Source: Brachypodium distachyon (taxonomy: Eukaryota; Streptophyta; Magnoliopsida; Poales; Poaceae). Taken from it: DNA of 64,000 bases. Positions 1 to 9,272 of this stretch are shown here, in pieces (positions within the stretch are counted from its first letter, which is position 1; every line of letters starts with the position of its first letter). The stretch covers positions 4,278,001 to 4,342,000 of the forward strand of contig NC_016133.3 in the NCBI RefSeq assembly GCF_000005505.3. Reading direction: 5' to 3'. A program made the position numbers and the translations under genes. A model generated the notes under the pieces. That model was not told the DNA's origin, ran no database searches, and saw nothing but the letters and a program-made list of their open reading frames with translations.

Positions 1-2
1 AG

Positions 3-188
3 AGCAGCCTTTCTGCAGTGTGTGAAAGAGTGCTCGACAGATGCCTGGCTCCATCAACAATTGGCGGATATGGATGCGACAACATGACCATGATCTTGGT
101 GCAGTTCAAAAAACCAGTCAGTGAGAAGCAAAAGGCCGACATTGGGGAGCAATCTGCAAAAGCCATAGAAGAGTCTGAGATTCAGTGA
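3..188 (+). CDS. Protein phosphatase 2C, C-terminal end (partial)
   Basis: This is the last 61 codons of a gene that enters the window from the left; the stop is TGA at 186-188. The translation contains [20 protein letters not shown] followed directly by [12 protein letters not shown]. This is the C-terminal signature of plant PP2C Ser/Thr phosphatases of the PP2C21/60-like type, and the Asp-Asn of DNMT belongs to the metal-site motif. The rest is a charged tail ending EESEIQ. PP2Cs dephosphorylate Ser/Thr residues using Mn/Mg, and many act in stress or hormone signalling; the specific role cannot be told from this fragment. The exon is open to the left edge, so its start is unknown. It converges on the UCH gene, with 983 bp between the two stop codons. 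Confidence 0.85.
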   Translation, partial: SSLSAVCERVLDRCLAPSTIGGYGCDNMTMILVQFKKPVSEKQKADIGEQSAKAIEESEIQ

Positions 189-1171
189 GTATACACTTTG
201 ACAGAAAGGCTTTCTGACCAGTGATGCTGCGGGCAATGGCTCTTGACACTGCAAAGATGACAATGTGAATCGCTGTGCTCACTATGTGACTGGGGGATCA
301 ACTGTATGTCAAATGTCTGAGAACCTGGGATAAGTGATATTGGTCAACATAACAGAAAAATCCTGGCCTGCAGCTTCTGTGTGCTGCTCTGTTCCTTCTC
401 GTGCAGAGGTCGATTGTTCCGGTTATGGTTTCGATCGTCACGCCTCGGAAACTAATCAATCTGGTGTGTTATGTTTTGAATATGTATCCTGCAAAAACAG
501 GTTGGGTGTTGGTCTCTTTTGTTGTTGCTGTTGCTGTTGTGGTATCAGTGTGCTGTGATACCATTCCCTGCCTCAGTGAGCTGTCATGATCTTCTGATCA
601 ATGCGTACTATCACGATGAGTCCAGTGTTGTTTTGCCAAAGAATTCATATATGAGTTGCTTGCCAAGAAAAGGTTAAGGTAGTGTTATTTTTCCTGCAAA
701 ATCTCGACATGTCTCAAAGATGAGGAGATGCCAGTGTTCTGGAAACTTTGGGGCTCGTTGATACGCAAGATTCTGAGAAACACACGAAGAAGAAAACACG
801 CATATGGCTGCATGTCACGTCCAAATTAATCCTACATGATTAAGTTTGCAGCAAATGTCGTTTATGAAATTAAGTAATTTTTCAAGAAGGTTCAGATCAT
901 TGGAAAGTTAAGTGCAAAAGAATCATTGCAGAAATTTCCTAAAAGATTCCTTTAAATGAAAAAGCCCTTAGCATTACTCATAAATGTTGGAAATTTTGGG
1001 AAGTTAAGTTCTACATGAAATCTTGAAGATTTGCACGGATATACCAGGAGAGAAGCACGCGCCCTATCTAGGACTTGACCGATAAGCACCCTCAGCAAGA
1101 AAACAAATCCAGTCAGCCATCTCTACACAAAACTGAAATAATTGACACGATACAATTTGACATTGTAGATT
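189..1171. other. 3' UTR and convergent intergenic spacer
   Basis: AT-rich sequence between the PP2C stop and the UCH stop. The first few hundred bases are presumably the PP2C 3' UTR and the last part the UCH 3' UTR on the other strand. It contains a short TTG/CTG-rich run near 519-541. No further gene is visible. Confidence 0.6.
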
Positions 1172-3426
1172 TCACTTAGGGTTAGGAGACTTCTGTTTTG
1201 CCTTCTCTATCAGCGGCTTGAGCTGCTTCTTCTCCTCAAGAATCTTGAGGAAATTGAACAAGAAAGGCACATAGTTGTGCTTCCTCCTGATGTTCTCTGT
1301 CTTCCACTTCTTCGACTTCTCTTCCTCCATTATGATCTTCTCGGTCACAGCCTCGATCTGAGCAGCAACCTCTGCGAGTGACCGCTCAACAGATTGCCTT
1401 TGCCGATTGACAGAAGGATCGCCCATTTGTGACAAGAGGTTCTCCCTTTTCCTCTGAAGTTCCTTGAGCTCTACAATGTACATCTCCTTCCGGTTCTTCG
1501 TGATTGCCATGACACTGAACCTTATCTCATTCTGAGAGAACTGATCAATGCGTTCCTGAATGACAGGCTGCACCATCCTCAGCCACCCGATATCACCAGC
1601 ACCACCTGGGGTTTTGCCCAGGCTAATTGGTCCATCCTTTAGTCCATCAAGCTCATACAGGACGCCATCAACAGGAACATAGCTAATGAAATGGTAGACA
1701 TCGTCATCCTTGCTAGATGCTTTCTGCTCCTCAGAGTCTTCTGACCTTGCAAAGGAGTTACTGGTCACACGAATGCTTTCACAATTCACTATAGCCAATC
1801 CTTTGAGCTCTGGTGGCAAGTCCTTTGCGAACTCCTTTAGCTTTCTGAGGTCGTCACTAAGGGTGATGCCTGAAGAGTTCAACAGAACAGAAACGAGAGC
1901 TTGCGTTGCACATGCACTGTTAATTATCTGCAAGTAAAGTACCAACTTGGTTATGAAAGAGATGCAGAGTAAACAAGCATAAAGACACTCAACATAACAA
2001 TGGTCTGACCTGGTTGGCGAAGAAAAGATTTGGGACCGCATCTTTGATAACAGGGCGCTCATCTTTCTCTGGGGGTCGCCATTTGTACAGAATTATGAGC
2101 CCATATACTGGCCTGGAAAACTCCAATTTGTTTGGTACAGTTGATTCAGGAAAAACAATAGAATTCATGGTAATGGGCAGCAGGGATAACATACTGAATA
2201 TCTTTGAGGGCATCAAGGTCAAGTGAGTAGAGTTCATCGACCTGTTAAGGAAGAATGACATGGAATATCACAAAGTACCAGCATTTAGGAGGTATTTTCC
2301 CCAAGTTTTGTAGAAAGAAGCACATGTATAAACTGACTGTTAACTCCCACAACTTATACAAAATTGTTGTGCATTGCAAGCATGACCTGCCAACATTTTC
2401 AAAAGAAAAGGTATCGTGGCACTGTTGCATTTCAGAAACTTAGTTTTAGTATTTGTGAGCCTGTGCTAAATCTAAAAGCCTATACGTCAACCAGATAATG
2501 TAATACAGACGAGCATGCTTGATTGTTCTTGCTTCCTTTTATTTTTTTATCTTATGGGGGCCTTTAAGGCAAAAATTGCTTGTAGAGAGATTAGGGGCCC
2601 AACTGCGTTACACAAAAAATAAACTGGGGTAGGTGATTACTTACTTGAAGACCCTTCAATTGCATCTGCTGCAACAGTTCTGTAAAAACACCTGCACAAT
2701 ATATGAAGGGGTTAAGAGTTCTTTCCTCCCTCCTTGGAAAAGTAAAGGCCAAGATTTACAGGGAAAATAAGAGATTTACAATGCTAGTTCAGAACATGTA
2801 ATGTAATTAAAATATATTAGCATGTCTGGGAAGATGGGTAGGTATAGTTTTGTTCACCATTGCACTGACAACAGTTAAGAGAAGGAGAAGAATTCACAGT
2901 TGAGTAATTTAATACAAGGAGGAACTTCCTCTTGACTCAAAATGAAGACACATAAGTACTGCAAAATATGAATTGCAAACGGCCACTGTATTAGACCATT
3001 ACTCATATCCACGGTAAACTTCAAATTATAGGTTATTATTGTGCAAGACTGCAAGTTCACCATATTGTATATACAATTATACATGACCTGAGGTGAAATA
3101 GGCGAAGCTGCACACATCAAGTTCTTCTATTACAACATTAAACAGATTCACTGAGTAGCCACGAGCACCATACATGGGGGTTTCTGGCATAGACATTAAT
3201 CCATCCACATCTAGTCTAAAACGCTCTAAATTTCTGGTGAAACCAAGTACAAGAAGCACCAGTGAGGATCACGGGGAGCCTCATCGATGCACCGCATGCG
3301 AAACAAGTGTGCAGAGAAAACCCTAGTTAGACTACAGGATAATCCATCCATCTGTTGTCTTGCTGCTTCATCATAGGTAAAAGCAAAATCCTTACCAGGG
3401 TCGTTCTCGACTGCCGCCCAAGACAT
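1172..3426 (-). CDS. UCH2: UCH37/UCHL5-type ubiquitin C-terminal hydrolase
   Basis: Five exons on the minus strand: 3426-3396, 2691-2645, 2241-2195, 2112-2010 and 1927-1172. All introns have GT...AG ends and compatible phases, giving 327 aa, close to the usual 325-335 aa of the family. The peptidase C12 domain fills the N-terminal two thirds. Visible catalytic residues are Gln76 (FFANQ), Cys82 (NSACATQA), His155 (DVYHFISY) and Asp170 (YELDGLKDG). The C-terminal third is a charged coiled coil followed by the KILEEKKQL segment of the ULD tail. In family terms UCH37 proteins are cysteine deubiquitinases that trim ubiquitin at the 19S proteasome or in INO80-type complexes. The start was chosen at [11 protein letters not shown] because family members begin MSW; an in-frame Met lies 10 codons upstream. 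A hAT-like repeat begins 28 bp upstream of the ATG. Confidence 0.93.
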
Positions 3427-3453
3427 GTTGAGGAACGAGGAGCCCTCTGCAAA

Positions 3454-3753
3454 CACGGGCGGAGGACCCAGTAGGGCAAGGTAGGACGGCCGCCCTACCT
3501 TAGTTTTTTGCCTCAGTTACGAATTGGGTTATTAAGGAGATGAAACGGGGGGCTAAAGGGCGGAATCTATTCGTGAGGTGATGGGAGGAGAAACAGCCGG
3601 GAGCGAGAGAATCGAAGGAGAGATCGACCCGGTGGCGGCGCTTGCCCGAGGAGGAAGACGAGCGACGGAGCGAGGGGGCTGGGGCGCTCCGCAGGGGGCG
3701 AGGAGGAAGATGCGCTACGGGGTTGGGGGCTGCTCCCTGCTCGGCAGCGAGAT
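3454..3753 (+). mobile_element. hAT-like repeat, copy A
   Basis: Starts CACGGGCGGAGGACCCA, resembling the CAnnGGCGGAnCCA ends of plant hAT elements. It is followed by a near-palindrome (AAGGTAGGACGG/CCGCCCTACCTT) and a conserved stretch containing TTAAGGAGATGAAACG and AAAGGGCGGAATC. Closely matching copies lie at 55030-55262 (+) and 10935-11174 (-). It begins immediately upstream of the UCH start codon, so it probably forms part of that gene's 5' UTR or promoter. No second terminus or target-site duplication was found, so the hAT assignment is tentative. Confidence 0.6.
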
Positions 3754-4000
3754 GGGCCAGAAAAATAAGTATAGTAAGAAAAAGCGAGCTGGGCCCTCGG
3801 GCCCACGTAAAAAAATAAAGTTAGAATTGATGTTTAAAAGGAACAGCTCGAACGGTTTTCCCTTCAGGAACAAACATAAATTTAGCATGTCTACTCTTGT
3901 TAGTAGAAGAGGAATTGTTGAGAATTTTTTTTGATTTAAATCATCAATTTTTTTTTCTTAGTTTTTAATATAGTTATTTAAAGAGGATGATCCCTGTTAA

Positions 4001-4055
4001 GCATCCATGGCTGAATGGTTAAATCGCCCAACTCATAATTGGTAAATTTGCGGGT
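4001..4055 (+). pseudogene. trnI-CAU: Truncated plastid trnI-CAU
   Basis: Begins GCATCCATGGCTGAATGGTT and keeps the anticodon-loop context AACTCATAATTGG of plastid tRNA-Ile(CAU). The T-arm and acceptor 3' strand are lost: after about 4055 the sequence no longer gives the expected arm or the closing GGATGC. It cannot fold as a complete tRNA. Confidence 0.8.
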
Positions 4056-4344
4056 TAGATAGCAAGTTTGAATTAGTATACAAAAAACTAAACCAATGAC
4101 TATTCATGATTCCATATATATTGGATCAACTCCCTATACCACTTTGCAAAAAACTTTTTTGTATCTCCATCCATAGATCCTTTACTCATATTTTTAATAT
4201 ATGGAATACTTAATCCAATGTAAAATTATGCTTCGCCCCTTCGCTTGTAGTTATTTATCATTCAATTAGTGAAGCATAAATTCATTTGATCTCCTGATAT
4301 TAATCAAATTAGCATCTTTCTTTCTTTAGAAAAAGGCCCCTTTC

Positions 4345-4379
4345 CATTTTACGAGCCTCTCTCCGAGACAGTGCCCAGA

Positions 4380-4421
<42 letters not shown>

Positions 4422-4423
4422 GC
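4345..4423 (-). pseudogene. Plastid 23S rRNA fragment
   Basis: About 80 bp matching, in reverse complement, the conserved plastid 23S segment around TTGTCGGGTAAGTTCCGACC and GGCGTAACGATCTGGGCACT. The mitochondrial 26S sequence, as I remember it, differs here, so a plastid origin is preferred. The homology stops abruptly on both sides. Confidence 0.75.
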
Positions 4424-4743
4424 GAAAGCCGTTGCGCTTCCGTACACACGCATACGTTTTCTTGCTGGGGCGGACAGGAACATATTTACTAGTTATATCA
4501 TCTGCAATTGCCTGAATCTCAGCTCTACGGCAAAGCCAATACGCCATGTAGCAAAACAATAGGGATAGGGGTATCATTTTGCATTGATCATTTTGTCAAA
4601 CGTTATTCTTTTTTATTTTTCTTTGGTTTTGTTTCACTCCTGTAAGAAACTCTTGTATTGTAAGAAAGAGCCATTATATTCTACTATATAGAAAAATAGA
4701 AAATAGAAAGATCCATTACAGCAATTCATAATTTCTACTAGAA

Positions 4744-4872
4744 ATGACCGATATGGAAGGCGATCAAATTCGAGTTCGTGCCGGTAGATACTATCAATTA
4801 ATAGATAAAACTAAATATGAAGAAGGTCTAAATAAAAAGAAACAAAATAAAAAGAGAAAAAATAAGTTATGA
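4744..4872 (+). other. Short ORF in plastid-derived block, unidentified
   Basis: A 42-codon ORF starting MTDMEGDQIRVRAG and ending in a Lys/Asn-rich tail (NKKRKNKL). About 46 bp downstream is a stem-loop (CTCGGCTCAATC ... GATTGAGCCG around a T/A loop) of the kind found in plastid 3' UTRs. I considered a grass accD remnant but cannot confirm it. The ORF is on the strand opposite to the neighbouring psaI remnant, which does not fit the plastome order. It is unlikely to be expressed. Confidence 0.3.
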
Positions 4873-5047
4873 AATGCAGTAATTCTTCTTTATTCTTCTA
4901 ATTGACTGCAATTAAACTCGGCTCAATCTTTTTTTTTCTAAAAAAAAGATTGAGCCGAATAAAAATGGATCGTTTTTCATTTGTGTGTAGAAAGAGCCAC
5001 ATACCCTACCATATTCTATTACTTACACTTACTTACACTAAAAAATA

Positions 5048-5157
5048 CTAGACAATCTTATTTTTCTGCACATAAAGAAATAAAGAACCATTGCAATTGC
5101 CGGAAATACTAAGCCTACTAAAGGCACGAAAATCGAAGGTAAGTTTAAATCCGTCAT
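5048..5157 (-). pseudogene. psaI: psaI remnant (photosystem I subunit VIII)
   Basis: The minus strand reads MTDLNLPSIFVPLVGLVFPA then IAM, which is the plastid PsaI N-terminus. One base is missing immediately after the IAM codons, shifting the frame; the expected downstream codons and stop survive in the other frame. The span is 110 bp against the 111 bp expected for a 36-aa protein plus stop. It is a nuclear plastid-DNA fossil and not a functional gene. Confidence 0.85.
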
Positions 5158-5585
5158 AGAATAGGTGTCTCAATTCAAATTAACTATTTCTATCTATCGA
5201 AGCTATTTGATGTCTGACTCAGGCCTATATGACCGATCGATCGAAATACTCCAAGACTCCACCTTTGTCATATATTCCATATATCTTTTATTGAATTTAT
5301 TGAATTATTGAATTGCGGTAGAGTATTCTAATTCAATAAGGATTTCGCGGGCGAATATTTACTCTATTCCTGTCTTATTTGGTAATTTATAACCTTACCA
5401 AATAAGACAATTTTTGGGGTTTGTTCCGCCATCCCGTCCAATGAGGTTTTTGGATTCTTTGCAATAAAATCCTATGGAGTCATAGGTTCTATCGTTTTTT
5501 TAGTACTTCAGTAGATTTGGCTTTGTTTATCCTTTAGTGCTGTTTTCATTTGGATTTTGTGTGTAAAAAGAAAAAAGGAGTCTTT

Positions 5586-5749
5586 ATGTCTCGTTACTGA
5601 GGACCTCGTTTCGCAAAAATATGCCGTCTGGGAGCTTTACCAGGACTAACTAGTAAAAGACCTAGATCCTGAAGTATCTTCTGCCTTCTGAGAAAAGATC
5701 GCAATATCGTATTCGTCTAGAAGAAAAACGGATTTCGTTTTATCAACAA
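5586..5749 (+). pseudogene. rps4: 5' fragment of plastid rps4
   Basis: Reads MSRY-stop-GPRF..RLGALPGLTSKRPRS, the start of plastid ribosomal protein S4. Codon 5 has become TGA (expected CGA), a second in-frame TGA follows the KRPRS segment, and later parts (SQYRIRLEEK-like) are in another frame. Homology fades after about 5749. The plastid-style leader upstream of the ATG is also preserved. Confidence 0.8.
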
Positions 5750-5990
5750 CGAAGAGTGAAGTTTCTTTTTTTTCAACATGGAAATATTGAAAAAACTTAT
5801 ATAAATAAAAAATCTCAAATATCCTTCGGTCGCCGGCTTCCCTGTCATCAGTTCACCAACTTCCTCTCGCTAAAATCGCGAGTTGCAGAGATGAGAATCA
5901 TGAAAAGCAAGATCCCGAATAAGAAAATAGAAACCGAGGAAACCACAAGAGCTACGGAACAACGGAAAATTATATAAAACATCAAATCAA

Positions 5991-7296
5991 ATGTCGATGT
6001 GTTTCATGAGCACGTATGTATAAAACTATTATGATATGTTTATTTTCGTATGCTATACTATGGTCTCGTTCTCTTTTGCACATGTCTTATTTCTGTATCC
6101 GCGTAAAGAGGAAGTGACACATGCTAAAGTCTTTTGCTCTCTACCTCCAAGTTATCATTGTTCTCACATACACCACACTTGAAAAGTCATGTGCGAGCGT
6201 TTTTTAATTTATTTTTTCTGAATTCATGAAATGATTCTCAATATAATCATGAAGAACAATGATTTTTTTTTCGCAGCCTAGTTCGCCCGTGCGCCGCCCA
6301 CAGTTCGCGTTCTCCCACTGGTCGCCACGCGCTCCTGCCCGTCGGGAGGGCCACCGATGGCTCGCGCCGATGCAGTCCATGCTGCCTTGCGCGAGGCCAC
6401 TGCCATCCCGGCCTCAGGCTCATCCCATCGCCGTCTAAATCCCGCAGGGAGCTATCGGCACGCACGAGCCGGTGGAGGCGGCGGTCGGGGCGCGCGACAG
6501 AGACGTGGGTCTGCAGCCGCCTTCCGCACACGGGCGCCGCCGACGCGCATGAGCTAGTGGAGGCGACCAAGAGCTGCGGTGGGCGCTGGCGTGATCCGGA
6601 TCGGGCACGGGGTGGGGGTGAGATTCGTAGGAGAGGAGGAGTGAGGAGGGCTCTGTTTTTTTTCTTTTTTGGGTGGTACGTGTTTTTTTTGCTTAAGGAC
6701 CGCGGGAGCCGGGATTAAAAGGCGCGTGGGAACTGCGGTGGCATATTCGTAATTTCGGTAAAGTGACGTACCGCGATGCCCGTACCATCACCACCAACTC
6801 CAATTTAATATATTGGTATAGATGAAATACAAAACGGAGATACCGCCGCCGCCAGGAAGGAAAATTAGGTCCATCGTCGTCATCTGTGTTTGCTGATCCT
6901 CTTCACCTCTAGCCACCATCTTGGCGCTACGAGTGGAAGGAATCTCTCGATTCCCCCTACATATATCAAATTTTTAGCATTATGAGTCTTGTGATTTTCA
7001 TTGGCAATGCTATGACAAAAGGTGCGATTAATTTAAGAATAAAGGTACTTTGATTCTTCCTCTGCTGAGTACTGACTTATCGGGCAGTGCCACAGGTCCA
7101 GAGAGTTTTACTCACCGCAGATTCGATGTGTCCGATCTTGCGGATTTTGAGTTTTTGTCCTCGCAAATCTGTTCATATGGATTTGATAAGTTTTTGCTAG
7201 TGTGTCATGATGTTGTTGTTGGTTTGATCTTTTGTGACCTCGGAGTCCTTCTATGATGTTCTGTTGAAGATCATGTGGTCCGACGGCCTGCACTTT
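5991..7296. other. Intergenic, with a GC-rich island
   Basis: About 6000-6240 is AT-rich with no gene. About 6270-6640 is GC-rich with short overlapping ORFs on both strands and no recognisable domain. About 6640-6830 runs into a transposon-like tail ending TTTAATATATTGGTATAGAT. The rest has no convincing coding sequence. Confidence 0.4.
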
Positions 7297-7543
7297 TAGG
7301 AGATCATTCCCGGCACAAGCACGTTCAACGCTCAAGGCTTCTCATCTTTTTAGATGGGCGACTCAAGGGGCTTTCTGAAAACTTTGAAGGTAGTGAAGTT
7401 CGTGCAGGGGTACGAGTGATGATGTTATCGCTCCAGTCTAATCACAATTTTTTTGCTGAAGCCTCGATAGTATTTCGGTTGCAAAGATTGATACTACGGA
7501 GAATATGTTTTTGAGAGATTTCATTGTAATTCTTAGCTATAGG
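7297..7543 (+). mobile_element. Retroelement 3'-end fragment, copy 1
   Basis: Closely resembles 55948-56192. Shared blocks include CATCTTTTTAGATGG, TTCGTGCAGGGGTACGAGTG, TTGCAAAGATTGATA and TTGTAATTCTTAG. The second copy continues into an A-rich tail, so I interpret the family as a non-LTR-type (LINE-like) or related retroelement 3' region. This copy lacks the tail. Confidence 0.5.
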
Positions 7544-9272
7544 TTTCCAACGTTGTTTTTCGTCTTAGTCAGGTCAACCATTAATAATGTTGCACTCGAC
7601 AATGTGTCAAGGTAGGTTATGACCAACGTTTTGAGATACACATAGCTGGTACAACGCATCTGACTCTTTCGAAATTAGCTTCAACCTTTTTTTAATCATG
7701 TTCCACACAAGCATCAATTTGATCGGAAAGTCAATTAGAGTAGCTATCACACATTTAAGAATACATGGATGAAATAAAACTTGCGTATAATTGTTTGTTA
7801 TTAGGATTAATTCTAAAACAAGTTAATGCATCATTGTTGGATGTGCATTTGTATTCTAATGAGCAACTTAATTTTAACTATGAATAATGAGAGGCAACGA
7901 CGACGATGAAGTGTCAAGCTATGCATTTGGACGACGTCTGAGAAGAGTGCCTTAGGAGGCAACGACGGTGGTCCTAGCATAGCTGCGGAGACAATGAATT
8001 TGGATGGTTGAGATCCGGTTGGCATGACTAAATGACTAAATGTGGACGGAGAGAATAAGTTTCATTATACTGGGAGAAAACTACTCCCTACAAGCCTCAC
8101 GGAAAAGAAGAAGATGATGAAAAAAATAAATTCCAACAAATATGAATGACTCGGTTTTTTGGGATGAATGATATTTTTCTGGGAAAATTTGGAAAATTTC
8201 TCATAGTTTGTCACAATTTACAAAAATATGAAAAATATAATACAAGTATAAATACTAGATATATGGAGAAACAAATGAAAGTACGATCATTTGCGTGTTG
8301 TGCAAAAATCACAAGGCGAGGTACAATACAAGTTATGTCATTTTGTGATTTTTGCATAGCTCGAAAACGATTTTTTTTTAAATACGTGGCTAAATTCCTA
8401 CCCATGCAATAATTGCATGATTTTGATTTTAAAAAGGGTTATCACACTTAAAAAATATGTTTTAAATGGGTTAATGAAATACTATGGACCATTGACTACT
8501 TCAACACTTCCACGTTAACAGTATGAGTCTGAAGTCTATCTCAATTTCAAGCCTGTCGGTCTAACGAGCTACAACCATAGTATATAGTTCAGTGGGACGG
8601 CTAAACAGGGGAAGGGGAAGAAGAAAACCGGAACAAAATATTCCAACGTGTGGAAAAATAAGAAGTGTCTTTCTTTATTTGTTGGATTCTCAAAACTGTT
8701 TGAATCTTTTGACTCCCAATGTATTAAATTAATAAATACCATATAATTCGACATGGAAAGTGTTTCATTAACCTATAAAAGCATAGATGTTCTTGCAAAA
8801 AGTTGAAGTCAATGAAATTTATCTACCAAATGTAGTCCGACAAATTATTAGAAAATGTTTCATGATTTTTACATCTCAAACAACTCATGTATGTAGAATA
8901 TTATAAAGATCACAATTATCTCAACTGAGATATCTTGAATCGAACAAGCCAGAAAATGTCACCTAAACAGAAATATCGATTGCACTTTATTTTGCAGTGG
9001 CACATTGCAAAGCTGACATTTGAGATGCTCCATAACTAAATTCCCCATTTTTTAAAGTAACATTTCCATTTGAAGGGAGAAGGAGCAAAATTTAAACAAA
9101 AACATGTCCAGTCAATTCTAATTTTTCTTCACCGAGTTTCCTCTATCCTCATTTCCCCCCATCTTCAACGATATCCTCTATCCCAAAAATCAAGGCCGTT
9201 TTCCCCTTTTCTCCCACCTCCATTCTTCTCCTTCCACATGTGCTCCCGAGAGCCCTCGTCTCCTTGCATCCG
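7544..9272. other. Intergenic and STIC2 promoter region
   Basis: No gene recognised. A short inverted repeat lies at 8301-8314 and 8343-8356 (TGCAAAAATCACAA and its complement). The CT-rich stretch at about 9120-9270 is the probable 5' UTR of the downstream gene. Confidence 0.5.

Larger units (their letters stand above)
3931..5990. other. Nuclear insertion of rearranged plastid DNA (NUPT)
   Basis: An AT-rich block holding fragments of several plastid loci in mixed order and orientation: a trnI-CAU-like piece (+), a 23S rRNA piece (-), psaI (-) and the 5' end of rps4 (+). All recognisable genes are broken by stops, deletions or truncation. The block therefore looks like an old, scrambled plastid-to-nucleus transfer and not an organellar contig. 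Between the identified pieces are other plastid-looking stretches, such as a terminator-like hairpin at about 4918-4957, that I cannot assign. Confidence 0.8.

Noticed and set aside
3424..3456. Upstream Met for the UCH gene ([13 protein letters not shown])
   Set aside because: Family members start at MSW; the extra ten residues run into the repeat boundary.
4744..4872. Assignment as the grass accD remnant
   Set aside because: It lies on the wrong side and strand relative to psaI for the rbcL-psaI spacer, and I cannot confirm sequence identity from memory.
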